A stretch of DNA of 64,000 nucleotides from Platerodrilus igneus (GCA_036346225.1 JARFIW010000881.1:1961001-2025000); one strand, 5' to 3'. Positions 43,641 through 57,900 are shown, counted from the stretch's first letter. Notes: a model not told the origin generated them from the sequence alone. Translations and numbers: made by a program.

Positions 43641-44640
43641 GAAAGAAATTATTGAAATGAAAAGAGATGAGAGACTTAATAGTATAAATGTGAATTATTT
43701 TGATAAATATGTAAATTATTTTAGAGGAGAATTAGAATAAAATGTAGAAAAAGGGACGATAGTTGTTAAATATTCAAGTAAAGTTATAAATGAAACGAAA
43801 TCGTTGTTAAAGTAGCAATCTTATGAATTAAAAGTATTACTACTGATTGTGAAAGTAAGTTAGAAGTTATTGATAGTGGACCATTTAAGACCATTTAATA
43901 AAAAGTAGTTGAAAGAGGTAGATTTTGAAAGTAACGTAAGCAGGCTAGTTAGGAAAATTCTAGACCAAAATTTTTTTAGGCGTAAGTAGTACAGCTAAGT
44001 AGTTGCTGGAACAACTTCATGAAAATTTTATACCCCATATTTTTCCAAGACTGTGATAGTTTAGAAAGGAATGTGCTATAATATGATGAGTTATGTATGA
44101 TAGTGAAGAGAATTCTATTTGGGATGAAACTTGATGAAACCGTGTGTAAATATAAAAAAGTTAGAAGTATAGGATAGAAATGTTATATTGTAGATGATAT
44201 TAGAATAGAGTTAAGGAAAGTTTGATTAATTATAATATAGACATAGATGAATTCTTAAGAGGAGAAAACCCATAGTATGAAGAAGATTATGTGTGTGTAC
44301 TATAAAATTTATAGAAATAGTTGTTGATAGCAAATAGTTAGAAATAAAAACAGTAAAATTACTCGTGCAGATTTCCAATTTTATATTTTCATTTGGAAAA
44401 ATTGACGTAATAAGGGGGTCACGAGAGGTCATTGAAACCTAAATTCTACAAATAAATCCCACTAAAGTATAAAAGAATCCGGAAAAAACAGAAATTTCTG
44501 AAAATTTATGGTTACACCCTGTATAATACAAGATTATATTTTGCCAAGCGAAAACGCGAGTTGGTGCATTTAAATACACTCTGTATAATAAGCGTACATA
44601 GCCCTTAATGTGCAATAGCAAAAACACAATTCAGTTTTCT
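43641..44640. other. Purine-rich degenerate DNA, no gene assigned
   Basis: The purine bias continues from the preceding segment to about 44,250 with dispersed stops in all frames. Near 44,515 and 44,575 TACACCCTGTATAAT and TACACTCTGTATAAT repeat at 60-bp spacing. Confidence 0.4.
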
Positions 44641-44929
44641 AAAATAATCATTCTAAGATAAATACAAAACCGTTTAATTTTACTTCTCAGTTATCAATGC
44701 ATTTCTAATGCATATAAAAATGCTGTTCCTTTACTAATAATGGCATAGAATAGTGCAAGCTTTACGCATTTACGTTTGGCAAAAATCAATGCATTCTTAA
44801 TAAGTGTGTATTAAAACACGTTTTGACGTGAAAACCAATCTTTTATTACAAATACGAAGAAGAGGATGGGTCTTTCTGCATGTGCAAAACCCGTTTATAG
44901 AGCAATGAAAGCTTTAAAAATAATTACCA

Positions 44930-45587
44930 AATTGACTTTTGTATAACATAAATTCATTTTAAAGAAAGAATTCTTTGGAATATACGAGAGTAAGAAGGAA
45001 TTTTAGGGAAAATACGTCATTTTCGTATCAACTCATTAAACAAATAAACATTTATCCGAAGAAGCGTCGGATTATTAAAAATCCATAAAAATCGATTAGT
45101 TATTTATTATATTTCGCATTATTACATGATAGAATACAACGCCACAAGAATCTTGTGTACTAGAGAAGGACAAACAAACGCGGAAATTTGAACGTTAACG
45201 AGTTTGTTACGGTATTACGCGCAAGCACGAAAGAAAACTGTAAAAGTCAGTAAAGAAATAGTTTACGCCGAATACCGCAACAAAACAGGGGCAGAATGGT
45301 AGAATTCAACTACAATTCGGGCTAGCTCAAAAGAAACACATTATAAACCCCAGTAAAACTATATTGTCAACATACAATCTCAAAAGACTATTAACAAAAC
45401 AACAAAGAAACCAATAACTTGCGTAGTCGTTTGTTACAACGTAATGGTAAACAAAGCGTCATAATATAAAAATATAAAATTGGTAAGCAAATATAACATT
45501 TTTGAATCTAGATACTTATTTAATGCTTCACCTTAAATGTATACAAAAGAACATTAAGCATAGACTTTACAGTAATTCTAAGAAAAG

Positions 45588-45636
<49 letters not shown>

Positions 45637-47722
45637 ACATTCTGCATTGCACTTCTTCAAGAAATAGTGTACCATTAAACTTATACACCTTAACTTAAAT
45701 TATTAAAATGTTAACTACTTTTAAATTGATGCGCAAGTTGTTGACTTTAATATCAATGCACAAAGACAAATGAACAGTAAAACGGGCTCTAATACAGCTT
45801 TTGATAGACTAATATTTAACTTGAAGAATAATTACATAGTCGCTATTGCATTGTAAACGTGAGTTTTGTAACGTGGAGTTGGCAATTTACTTGATAATCA
45901 TGAGTAATAACATTATGAACAGCAAATAAAATATCCTTTCTTCTCAGCAGCATCAAAAGAATAACCAAAACAGAAAACTGTACCTTAAGCTATCGGTTTT
46001 GTTGCTGGTATCATCTTATGGGTGGGGAAATGCGGCTGCATTTCTTTATGGTTTGGATGTTGAAACCACCGACTTACCTCATACTAGTACAGAAAGCATT
46101 GTAAAAGCGCGACTTTACAACATGTTTCTTCGCTAGGAGGGTGTTGTATTCAAATGTACCGCTTTCAAAGCACGGTCTTTATTTTATAAGGAGAGAATCC
46201 TGTATGGGAGTAGATATTTGGCTTTTAAATATATTGCCGAAGATTCAAGTGTGCCGAATTCTCTGACAGCAGCTGCAAATATCTACAGTTTGCCAACAAA
46301 AAGATAACGCAATTAGTAAAAGATTTTAAACAAAAGAAAGCAACCTTATTACTTTGAAACATCTTCGCAGCTGCAGAATAACAGATAACAAATCCATTAT
46401 GTGTTCATTTACTAAGCAGATCGTTAAGTGGCCTTATCTTCCGAAAGAAAGCTGTGCATTTATGTGCAACTGTAATTAAAATGTATTGACAGCAGGCGGT
46501 AGAATTTATTTGTAGCGACTTTGTAATGTAGCGTTTTTAAAGCAGTTGTTTGATTCTATAGGTCAAAATTTTTATATTGAGTAATTACTTGAAAAAATTT
46601 ATAAATTAGCACTAATTTCAGATGGTAGGAAATCGAGCACGTTTTAAAATTTTAGGGTGTTTCGAATAGAAGTAGGACGAATAAATATGCATGCGAAAAA
46701 ATTACTTACAGAATTTTGCACGTAACAAGATAATCAATCACGCAATTAACGCTAATGAAGAATTCTGAGAAACCTTGTACTACGTTCCTTACGGAGCTAG
46801 AACGTTCTAGAAATGGAGATAATCTTTGTATATAAATGGGGACTTGCATTAAAGAGGTCCATTCATAAATTCGAGAGCAAAAATATTACTCTGAGAAAAG
46901 ATTGTTTTCAAGTATGCAGTACGCATACCATAATTAATAATTACCATGTAACAGTGAATAAAGAAGTAAAGAAGTAACCTGCGCAAAGCATGGAAATTGG
47001 TAAATGCAATTATTTGATTTATTGACTAATTTAACCAAATTTGCATCTTGATTTATAAATAGAGATTTAAATAATATGCATGATTTTGTAAACTAGGATT
47101 TGACGTCAATTTAAGAATGGAAGCGAAAGATATTTAGTACTGTTGATTTTGAATTGGAAAAGCGCTTTGTGGATTTTTGCAGGTATTGCTTCTAAAGTAT
47201 TGTTAATAACCCATTTTTGAGTATATTTCATTTAGTTTAAGATAGAATAAGTCTTAATCATATAATTTTTTCTTTTGTAAAGATACTCGCCAGGAAAGTT
47301 TTTGGTCAGAGTTCGAAAAACCCAAAAGCCAGGTAAACTATCCAAAAGAGAAGAAATTTAGTTCTAAAAATTTAAACCTAAATAAGGTGAGAAACATTTT
47401 GATAATTTAGTAATAGGTACTTGTTAGAAATAATCTGATTTTTGAAAGAAATCATGCTGTAAATGTGCTATGTGATTTTGTATAAGAAAAAATATTTTAA
47501 CTTTTATATAGATGCTTTGTGATATTGCTGTGTTTGATTTCATTTTGTAAACTGCAGCATTTTCGTTGAGCTAGCCAGGGAAAGAAAATTTAGAAACGAA
47601 GGTAAGTCAATTTCAAATTTTACTGTTTGCTGTATTTTTATCACAGCAATAATTTGGCTACGCCTAAAGCCGGTCGTTAACATAGCACCTTTATATCGAC
47701 GCCGAACCCGGCCATTGTCACA

Positions 47723-47726
<4 letters not shown>
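44930..47726 (+). repeat. Long dispersed repeat R, copy 2, split by an inserted element
   Basis: 44,930-45,200 aligns with 41,190-41,410, and 46,735-47,725 aligns with 41,455-42,510. The gap in the alignment is filled by 45,205-46,727. The right end reaches a (TA)n tract at 47,727. Confidence 0.72.
45205..46727 (+). mobile_element. TGTTACG...CGTAACA element, copy C (possible solo LTR)
   Basis: It begins TGTTACGGTATTACGCGC and ends GCACGTAACA, a 7-bp inverted terminus. It matches the minus strand of 58,090-54,954 through its whole length (landmarks: GTTTACGCCGAATACCGC, AATATAACAT, GCGGCTGCATTTCT, AAAGCACGG, CCATTATG / CCATTGTA, GGAAATCGAGC). A (TA)n tract at 45,590-45,630 is internal to it. 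No coding frame is shared by the copies. The ends and the lack of coding suggest a long solo LTR; no clean target duplication is visible. Confidence 0.75.
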
Positions 47727-47773
<47 letters not shown>

Positions 47774-47843
47774 AAGAGAGAGATAAAGAGAGAAAGATAG
47801 AGAGGGGGAGGGAGAGGCTGAGAGGAAGAGAGAGAGAGAGAGC
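47727..47843. repeat. (TA)n(GA)n compound microsatellite
   Basis: About 15 TA units run into a GA-rich tract of about 85 bp with AAAG and GGGAG interruptions. Confidence 0.95.
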
Positions 47844-49290
47844 TTACACATTTATATTGACCTTATCAGCTACACAAGTTGTTGCAAATTATTTTTTGAA
47901 CTACTAAAACACCAGCCCCACATTGGGTGTCAGTGTTACATTTTTTCTTATTTGGTCTTAACTAGCGTTCTCTTCTTAATACCTATATCTGACCCTAGAA
48001 ATTGGGGGTCAGCAAAACAAAGTCTTCCGACGTAACTAGGGGTCTATTCCTTGGGTAGAGCTATGAGCAATGGGGGGGTAAGTCGAAATCTGTTGGGGGA
48101 TCATACTCAAACTAAAACAAATAGGCGCCACCAAGTCCGGATTGATTCACGTTAATGGCATGGCATATTTCTAAGGGCGGACGTGGAGACCCAAAGAAAA
48201 AAAGATCGCCTTCGCTGACAAGGACCTGTCTTAACAGAATAAGACGCAGTTCCTGTAAGAAAGAATAATAATTAAGTCAACATAGAAAATTGGAACACTG
48301 TTTGTGTCCCGCAAATATACCTAAAGAAATATAAAACAAATATTTTCTATATAAGGGTGTTATCAAAATACAACTCTTAAAGATATTAAATTTCGGTGGT
48401 TAGGTTTGATCACACTTGATCAAAATAAAAAAACTTTAAGCTTGGATTAATAATTTACTCGAAAGAATCTGTTTATCTTTAAATAAAATTCAATGCAACA
48501 AAATTAAAACAAATTACTTGAATTACTTTGTAAATTTAACATAAGGTTTATCAACCCTATTCATGATCAAATACATTACAACAAAGTGTAACTTGTTACA
48601 CCAATATTTTCTAACCCACTCAGATCTGTTTAGGTCAATTACATTATAGAAATTAAAATACAAATTTTTCTCTTTAAGTTCGAAGTACTAATTTCAGTTT
48701 AAAATGAAAATGTTCACAAAAATATTCTTGTTTTCAAAGTCGGTAGTGACGCAGTGTTAAGCATTTTGCCATCACGGATACATGTGTCAACAACATATTT
48801 CAAACAAACAAATGATACAATTACACCTGTTATTGTAACTAACAGATTATATTCTTACAAAATCAAGTGAGTGAATTTTAAATTTAATACTGGGAATTCC
48901 AGCTTAGCAATAGTTGAAGCAAAAAACAAATACGCACTTCTACACATCGAAACAAAATAGCGTGCTTCCTGAATGAAACACAAAAGAATTTCTTAAAGCT
49001 ACTACGAACCAAACAAAACTGCTTTCCAAGACTGGATTAGGAAGTGCATGGCCATGCGGCATTTACTGCCTACATTCTATCAACGTAGCATCTCGGCTCG
49101 GAGCAACAAACGATCTTCTATTAATTAGATCAGCATTCCATCCTCTAAATACACATGGTAAAATGAAGTGGTTTTCTTAACGTCGATTCTCGTATTCAAG
49201 GTACTAACTGCATCGTAAATTGTAAATTAAATTCTTATCGCCTAAATTTTGTTGCCTACATTCATGTCGTTTAGATTCTCATCGCCTAAA
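47844..49290. other. No gene recognised
   Basis: Mixed-composition DNA with no coding, TIR or tRNA-like motif that I can support. Confidence 0.4.
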
Positions 49291-49445
49291 TTTTGTTGCG
49301 CGTTATTCTAAGAATGTGCTCACTCATTCAAACCGACCCGCAGGTCACTGGCCATCTTCCTCGTATACATCCTGCTCTTACTTCTACCTATGGCCGAGTG
49401 CTTATCACGCGCTCTCGGACGATCGGAGGGTCCAAGGGGGGAGGT
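49291..49445 (+). pseudogene. 3' end of an LTR retrotransposon with polypurine tract
   Basis: A short plus-strand frame (49,293-49,538) runs into CCAAGGGGGGAGG at 49,432-49,444, an excellent polypurine tract directly before TGTCACACC. The coding part is too short to place in a family. Confidence 0.5.
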
Positions 49446-49642
49446 TGTCACACCTCTAAGCGTCTTTGCGACTGGCTGTGGAATACACCGACATCCAAAA
49501 CAAATAGACTAACGAGTCTAGATGCTGTTTCAATGTAATAATTTAATTGTTAAACGTATTATGACTTTACTTAATAAATGTGTTTTATTATTTTTGTACC
49601 TTTAATGAAGAGGTTTATCAACTCGAAAATAAAACTGTTACA
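49446..49642 (+). mobile_element. Short LTR (197 bp)
   Basis: It starts TGTCACACC after the polypurine tract and ends CTGTTACA, with AATAAA twice in the last 75 bp. TG...CA ends and position fit a 3' LTR. The partner LTR is not in the window. Confidence 0.6.
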
Positions 49643-49827
49643 AAGTTAAATGTGAAATAGTTTTTTCTAAATAGATGTGTATAAAACATAGACTTCGCTC
49701 TATTATTTCACAAGACAAACTAACTCCATTAATTTTGCTTAACGTATTAAGTGACGTTACTGATTGTACAGAGAATGACCGTATTATGACTATTTTAAAT
49801 CCTAACCATATTTTTATAAATATATTG

Positions 49828-51530
49828 TAGGGATGGACACGAACCGAACAGGTTCGAGGTTCGGTTCGAGGTTCGGTTCGATTTTTCGAACCGAACCGAA
49901 CCGAACCGGACATTTTATTTTCGAACCGAACCTCGAACCGGATCAGCAAATTTTTCGAACCAAACCGAAATTACCTCAAGGTTCGGTCCGGTTCGGTTCG
50001 AAAGGTTCGATTTTTAAATAAAAATTTAGTTTAAAAATTTAATTTTCACTAAAAACATGTCATTTCTCCCAAATGCACATTTTAAAAATTTCTAGTCGCA
50101 AGCATATAAGAAATACAACGATTTTCTAATGTACATGGTTTCGAGTTTTAAGCCAATAGGTGAAAAATGTAATAGGTATTAATTAGTGTTACATATCTAA
50201 TAAATTTTGTCATCGAGGCACGTTTGTAGATCAAAAAATTCTACATTAGTTTGATTTGTTTAATGCTCCTTATTTCAAATTGTTGTTTGTTTATAACTAG
50301 TATTAGATATTAAAGAAACTCCAAATGATTTTGAAAATTTAGTTTTAAAGACAAGTTTATTTTATTTAATAAACAGACGTCGTGTTGAAAACCATCTTAA
50401 ACATATACAAGCCGACGGCACGGTCTTAGAGACTACAGGAGTTTTCAGAATAAACAAAACAATTTAATTCTTAATTAAGTATGCATTAGTAATCCATCAT
50501 TTTGAATTTTTTACTTTTGTATGAAAACCATTTCTCTATTAATATTAAAAAATGTGACTTGTAGCAAAAACTAATCTCTTTTCTTTTGTACATAATCGCT
50601 CCACAAATGGTGTTACAAAATGCATGGTACCATATTATTTACTGTTTATTTAGTGAGGCCATTACCACCAACATCTTTAGAAGTAGCCGATACTCCAGAA
50701 AGATGACCCCGAACCTTCTCTTAAAATCAAGGGTTGAAGTTAATGAATCATGGCGGCATAAACTTTTCAATCAATGCCGACATAAAATAACACAGTATAA
50801 TGCCAATAATAAGCAGACATAATGCCCGTGCCATAAATACTGTTATATTTTGTTATGAAAAACGTAAACGCTGTTTGAGGTAGATTTACGATTCTTTCCG
50901 AGAACCATCTGATATTGTCTTTTAAAAGAAATAATATTAATAATAAAGATAAACTGACAAACAGCGTTTTGTTTGTACTGTATAAGAAATCAGCAACACC
51001 TTATTGTTTTGATACTCTTTTTATACGAACTAAAACTACAATAAAAGTAATCGCAAAGATCGTGTGATATCGTTCTTTCACGGTAAAATGACATTAGCAA
51101 AAATCATTAATTATTAACACATTCTAAATTTTAGAGGTGACTTTCACTATTAACCTAATTGTAATTACGATTTGTTAAAGAGAGTAAGCATTGAAAATTC
51201 AAACCTGGACAAATAGTATTAATATGATTTATGCTACTAAAATCTAAAGCAAATTAATGTTGGGTTTATTTGAAAGTAGCAACTACTAAATATAATAACT
51301 ACATTAAACATTTAAATTGTTGTAGTTGAACGCACTAGTTGTTTAAAATATCAAAATACCGAACCGGTTTGGTTCGGTTCGAGCTTTGGTTCGTTTTTTT
51401 CGAACAGAACCGAACCGAACCGGAATATATTTTTTCGAACCGAATCTCGAACCGAACCGGACTAAAAAGTTTTCGAACCGAACCGAACCTAGGCCAAGGT
51501 TCGGTTCGGTTCGGTTCGAATCCATCACTA
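49828..51530. mobile_element. Non-autonomous hAT-type element with GAACC arrays
   Basis: The ends are TAGGGATGGACACGAACC on the left and, inverted, TAGTGATGGATTCGAACC on the right. They are flanked by the perfect 8-bp repeat ATATATTG at 49,820-49,827 and 51,531-51,538. Length is 1703 bp. Both sub-terminal regions (49,840-50,010 and 51,357-51,520) are packed with GAACCGAACC / GGTTCGGTTC in both orientations. The interior (50,020-51,340) has no transposase. The 8-bp duplication and TAGNGATGG ends fit the hAT superfamily; a transposase would have to act in trans. Confidence 0.92.
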
Positions 51531-51959
51531 ATATATTGTAAATTATTGTGTCTTGGATTGTTTATCAATTAATTGGGAAGATTAACATAACTACTTTTTA
51601 TATTCGCAAAAATTTCCTTTTTATTTATCTACTGTATATAGGTTCATTTGTATGCTAACTTTTGGTTAGATATTATATTACATTACATCAAATGTTTTTC
51701 TTTTGTCATTTTTCAAAAAATTATCTGACGAATGCGAGAGGGGTTTCACCCGAGACTGTTTTATTAGGCTTTTATTAAACAGTCCGGCTCTGGATATTGG
51801 GCGCCTTTTGCGATTTAATTTGGAAAAATTTACGATTTACTTGTAGAACTAACTGAGGTTGGAAATGTAATTAGCGTTTATGCTGCCAAAATAAAAACCA
51901 GAGTAGTAGGGATTCCTACAAACCCAAAATCTTATAAATGTATATCCTTTTTGCTTGTA

Positions 51960-52800
51960 TAGTATAATGCGCTCAGTGGCGCAGGTATATCTTTAAAAAT
52001 ATCTCGTGCCGTTTAGAAGATACGGCTTAACCTATCGCAAACGTTACTTTTAGTCTATGCAAATTAAGAAATGATAAGGAATGTGTACAGTGCAAGAACA
52101 TGCTACAAGCATTGCAAGATTGTAAGAAGTTGTACCACAGCTTAAAAGAGAATCCGAAATTGCGAAGGGAAGAAAAGCTAGATTTCTTGAGTATCCATGT
52201 TGAGGATCCAATATGAAACAAAAACCAAAATTTTAAATTGACGTGTTGTTCTCCATATCACACGTTTACCTGCAATCAGAATTATAACGCTTTTAACAAT
52301 TTTATGGATATATAAACATTTCAAATTTTTTTATAGCACAACAAAACTTAAAAATTTGAATAAGGAAGGATTATTGTCGCATTGCAGTAATTTAGAGACT
52401 ATTTATTTTAACTCGTAATAATTCAAATGATGTGAATGGAAAGGAACTTAATGATAGAATTGACTTTATCTCAATTCGGCTTAAAAGTAGTGACGGTCTT
52501 GTTCAAGTGATATAATTCATTACCTTATCCAACATTTGTTCTGGATTATTTCGTGGGCATCCGTATTTTATTAATCTTACCTATGTTAGTGGCTAGTGCC
52601 GAATATAGTTTTTCTAGACTAAACCTGATTACAGCGTATCTGCACTCGTCTGCGGTTCGAGTACGCTTAACGGATTTGGCAATACTAATCATTGAGATTT
52701 CATTGTTTCTGGTGTAGACATTGACACAATAGTTACCGATTTTTCGTTGACCAGAACAAGAAGAGCTGCTTTCTAATAATTTACGACAATAATGTATGGA
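51960..52800 (+). pseudogene. hAT transposase C-terminal relic
   Basis: Around 52,376-52,500 the plus strand reads HCSNLET, then DVNGKELNDRI. At 52,570-52,700 it reads ILLILPMLVASAEYSFSRLN, an L-T-x-Y-L block and RLTDLAILIIE. This is the dimerisation domain that ends ZMYM/DUF4371-type hAT transposases. The stretch 51,960-52,210 has a Cys/Leu-rich open segment that I cannot place and may be unrelated. Confidence 0.72.
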
Positions 52801-54953
52801 AAAATTAAAACACTTTTAAAAATTACTTTTGTAGCTTTAAATAGAATGCTTCACACTATACGTAAATTAGCGGGATAGTATTTAAGCGTTTTCCTGATTT
52901 CGCCAAGTATACGAACGAGTTGAGGTACAGCTTATGTTGTAAGTTTGATATCTGTTGAAAGTCGTTTTATTGAGGACATTTATATGGTAAAAAATCGGCG
53001 ATTTATTATTGAAGGAAATGTTCTATATTTAAGAAAGGCAAACATTCAGCTAAAGACCTATTATATTCTTTATTATTTTAAACGTAGGGCACAACTACCT
53101 TCAAGTGCATCCGACAAAATGACACAGTGATTGTTGGCAACATATACTAGAACCGGCTCTGCAGATATTTTTCAGTGAATCATAGTGCAATACATTATTG
53201 CTTTCTGAAACGGTTTCATTATTTCTGCATATTTCTATATTATTTTCAAGGAAAAGTGTATAAAGTGCTAAATAATGTAACAGATCGATTAACAATTAAA
53301 TCAATAACAATGTGCAAGAGCCACAAAGAAAGGTATTGCATATAAAGCTTGCTAAGCTAACTCAGAATATGTTCCATCCCTTAGATTCACGCGCTACATA
53401 ATAATAATTAAACATTTTTAGTAATTTATTTATTTGCGCGCTTATAACTAATTAAACTACATTCAATTGGCTTTTTATTTAACTGCGCTCTTTTTCATTT
53501 TATGGAAGTGCAACTATCTACCGCATTCTTGTTAACAAGGATGTAAAATCTCCAACACGACGCTACAGTGCTCATAAAAGCTTCTGAAAAGAAAAGAAAT
53601 ATAAATCCTAGCTTGTTAAACTCACTTATTGATGCTTAACCTAGAAGGACACAAATGAGTGTCGAGTCCTGGAAAATGTTTCTATCTATACACTCTCTTA
53701 TTGGATCTTGAAGTACACCTCTATAGCAGAATCAAATAAAAAACATCTCTTTCCATCCACAATCAGGCTTTATGCATTTTATTTTTATTTGAAATGCACT
53801 TATTTGTCCTTCTGCAAAGTGCCCCTTAGCTTGAAAAGTCGTGTTAAAATACTGTATCCATCCACGACAATTTATATTTAATGCAAGTGCTCACCCTATC
53901 TAACAACCCTCTATTTACGTATGATAATAATACTGTAAAGTTTGAAGTTACAATGTTTACCTTGTTACGTGCTAAATTGACTTTAAGCTACCTACTTATA
54001 TTTACTCTACTAGGGCCGGGGCGACGTAAGAGTTAATTAGTGCACCGACTAGCTTTCAGTGGTACGGGTTGCGTTCTATGAAAGCAAATATACTACACGT
54101 AGAGGTGTACAAACTGTAGCACTTCTACTAAATACCTGTTCAATTACCTTGAAAGGTCTTAACTCTCTTGTCTATGTTTTACTTTTGAGCGAGAACCCAT
54201 CTGAAGCTCAAAGCTTTGTCGACTTTCGCTGCAGGAATCGTCGTAGGTAAAACTCGAACTTACAGTTACGTTGTACTATTTTAATAAGAACTAGCTCTTC
54301 CTTCTCCAGGTCACAAGAAGTAATACAGTCTGAGGTGTCTAAAATTCGTAAAAATTTTGAAATGTAAATCGTTGAACGAATCAATAATTTCAGGATAAAC
54401 AACGAAAAATTAAATCATGAACAGAATTTGGTTCTTCGTTTCTTAATACTAATGTAATAGGTTCTTCTTCTGGTAAACTGTATACGTGAATTGATGATAC
54501 TGTCCTAATAGACCATAATTCAAAATTCTTTTTAACCACTCTGGACCAGTTGTTCACGCTTTTAAAACCACCAATTGCGAGAGGCATATACAAATAAATA
54601 AACAACAACCAATATTTTCCTCGCCTTGAATATGATACCAATGACAAGAGGGAACTAAGTTTTGAATATGTATTACTTGATTCACAACAAATGTATGCCA
54701 GCGATACGGCGGCGAAGCAACGCAGTTTAAAACCACGGTAGAATCCGATATGACAATCTATCACTCAATTTTTATTCTAGACCTAAACCCGTTTTCCACA
54801 AAATTTTGTAATTTCGACATTAAAACGGCCACACACAATTCTAATCTGCGTATGATCTAAATTAGCATTGGTGCAACTTTAGTTTTGGCTAACATCAAAC
54901 TGATCCTGTTTTCAGCATCCACGTAATTCAACTTGTTTTATAAAGGTAAAAAT
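52801..54953. other. No recognisable gene
   Basis: A 124-codon minus frame at 54,764-54,390 is open and hydrophobic in its middle but shows no family motif I know. The rest is AT-rich with short frames only. Confidence 0.4.
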
Positions 54954-57900
54954 TGATACGTTCAAAACCCTACAAACAATTTTTTCTGCATTTATTTTTA
55001 GAATGCCCTAAAATTCCTCAACAAGCTCGATTTCCCGCCATTTGAATTAGTATTATTTAATAAAATTACTCTATACAAAGTAGTTACAATAAATTCTAGC
55101 ACCTGCAGTGATTACATTTCAAGTAAAAGCCGCATGTAAATGTGCAGCTTTCTTCTAAAAGATAAGACCGCTTACCACCTGCCTACATCTGCTTACAATG
55201 GACTTGTTATCTGGTATTCGGCAGCTGTTAAGATGTTACAAAGTAACAAAATTGTTCTCCTTTGTTTAAAACCCTTTGATAATTGCGTTATCTGCTTGTT
55301 GGCAAGCTGCTACAGTTTGTATTTCGGCAACTGTTGTCTGGAAATTCTGCAAACATAGTAATTCGGCGATATCTTTGAAAATCAAATACCCTACCCCCAT
55401 ACATGAGTCTGGCCTTATAAAATAGAAACCGTGCTTTGAAAGAGACCATTACCAAAAAGATACATGATGTAAAGTCGCGCTATAAGAAATGCTCTCTGTG
55501 CTTGTATAAGTGAAGTTGGTGGTTCCAGCATGCAGCCAGCCCATAGAGAAATGCAGCCGCATTTTTGTAGCCTTAAGATAAGACCAGCATGAAGCTGATT
55601 GCTCAAGGTACAGTTTTCCTATTTCAATAATTCTTTTTTTGCTGCGTGAAGAATAAACCTTTCATTTGCTGCTATTGCGTATAATTATCCGATAAATTGG
55701 CACCACCCCGTTACACAACTTACATGCACGGTGTACGAAAAACTATGTTATTATTCTGTAAATTAAAAATTAATTACTCAAAGTTTTTGTTAGAGTGCGT
55801 TTCACTGCTTATTTTGTATTTCTGTATAAACCTTAACTAAAAGAACTTACGCATCACTTTAAAAGTAGATTAATATTTGATTAATTTAAGTTAGGGTGTT
55901 TAATTTTAATATTATATTATTTCTGAGGAGGTGCACTTCCCAAAGCAGCATGTACATATAATTTAAGTATATTTCTTTTTCTAGATTTACTGTATAGTTT
56001 GTTTTATTTTCTTTTATATGTATTTAAGGTGAACCATTAAGTAGGTATTTAGATCATAAGATGTTATATTTGCTTACCAATTTTTATATGTTATGACACA
56101 ATCACGATTACGCAACTTATTTATTTTATTGCTTTGTAAATAATCTTCCAAAATGCGATGTTATCAATAGAGTATCTCAGAGGTTTTGAACATTATTTTG
56201 TAATGTTAACAATTAAACAACTCAATTAATTAAAAATTCAGTAACTTGCATAAAGTATAGACAAAAATTCCCACAATAAATTACCTCATTTTATTTAGGA
56301 TCCTATATAATAAAAGACCAGCTTTACAAATAATTTCAGGCTACTGAATTCCAGCGGCAGGTCGTCATTTAAAGCTCTAGACCCTCGTAAATCAAATACA
56401 ATAAACCTCTTAAAAGTTTAGGTCGGCTACAGACTGACAAATCGATAAAATTAAAAGTAATAGTACCTTTTATCGTAAATAAAGAAAACCAATTTCAGTT
56501 TGAAAAGCTTAACCTTCTTAATACTTTCGTTGATTGACAGCGGGTTATACAAAACGAAATATTATAAATAGCGCAAAACTATTTCCAATTTGATTTGTTC
56601 AAATATTACAAGTAATTTTAAGTAGTCTGGAGACATCCATTGTATTTAAAATCCATTTCGGCTCAAGTAGGTTAGCCGGTCTTTGTTAAGGGCAGACTGC
56701 TGTCGCCATAGATAGGTTCCACATTGCAATAACTAAGTAATTCGTAGAAGGTAAAATATAATTTAAACCCGTGGGAAAATAATTGCTCCCGTGACTCTCA
56801 TCTAAAAAGGGGTTGGATTTGGTTTCTGAAATCTTGTTTTGTGGGAGGTTCTGTTCAGTCATTGGATAACAGAAAATGACGTACATAATTATTAGAGTAG
56901 GAATTAGTGTAAATAATTGAAGGCTTTAGCCAAAGACGGAGAGTTTTTCTAATGGGGCTGTCCGTGGTCAAGACGTAGAGAGGAACGTAGTTCGCGGGTA
57001 GCGTTCTCCGGTAGCACATATAGAATATTTCACTTCGTATCACGATATTAAAAATTGGATAGGAGCGATAACTCTTCCAGTTTTGCAAGGGTTATGCCCA
57101 TATGTTTATGCTTGTAGGCGTGTGACGCACAAGTAAGTGATATTGTCAAAAATTCTTCCGGGTGCGTGTGCCAGTCAATTCTTTAAACATTACAAACGGA
57201 AGCAACAAGCGAGATTCTCTTCCCAAATTTAAGAACTGCTCTAGGTTGGAAAACAAACCCTCAAACAATGGACAATTTTTAGTAAGTAAGTTTTTATAGT
57301 TAAGTAGCATGACCAATTTTAGTTAGTTTGTTTGTTAGGACGTTTTGGCCATAAACCGTAGGATTAATTTAGTGTACGATTTATAATATAAGTTTCTTTT
57401 ATATACAAGTGTTTGATAACTACTTATGCACTCAAAATTTTCATAAATTCCATAGTCACCTATTCACTTAAATTTCTAACTTAAATCAATGAATGTAAGA
57501 GGTTCACGTTTCTTGCTCTGTAAATTAAATAGTTTTGTTTGCCGTTGATTAAGTCCATAGTATTTTTTTTATTGTTTTATCATGGAAGTTTTATAAGTAG
57601 TAAAAAGTGAGGAATTGATTAAAAGAAACAATTGTCCTCCTTGGGATGACAAGTCTCTCAAGGTTTTGTACGAACATTTGGATATTCTCGACTTGTCTGG
57701 CGCCCTTGGCAATTGTCATTAAGCCACAATATTTTATGAAAGGTAAGTGCCAAATCTTTTGTAGTATAGTATAAATTAATTTAACCTTTTTTTCAAAATT
57801 TTAACCCTCTATATGATCCACGAGCTTCCGCTAGCTAGTGCCGGCCTTAAATTTTTGTTTTACAGGCCGCCCTCCATTTTATAATTTGATTGGAAAAGAT

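Noticed and set aside
47540..47851. Ser/Leu/Tyr-rich minus-strand frame
   Set aside because: It is a translation of the (TA)n(GA)n microsatellite.
49833..50021. Frames reading RTEPNRT-like repeats on both strands (also 51,335-51,572)
   Set aside because: They are translations of the GAACC arrays in the hAT element ends.
54390..54764. 124-codon minus-strand frame with hydrophobic middle
   Set aside because: No family motif, no conserved copy in the window and no neighbouring exon-like frames. Length is within chance for this composition.
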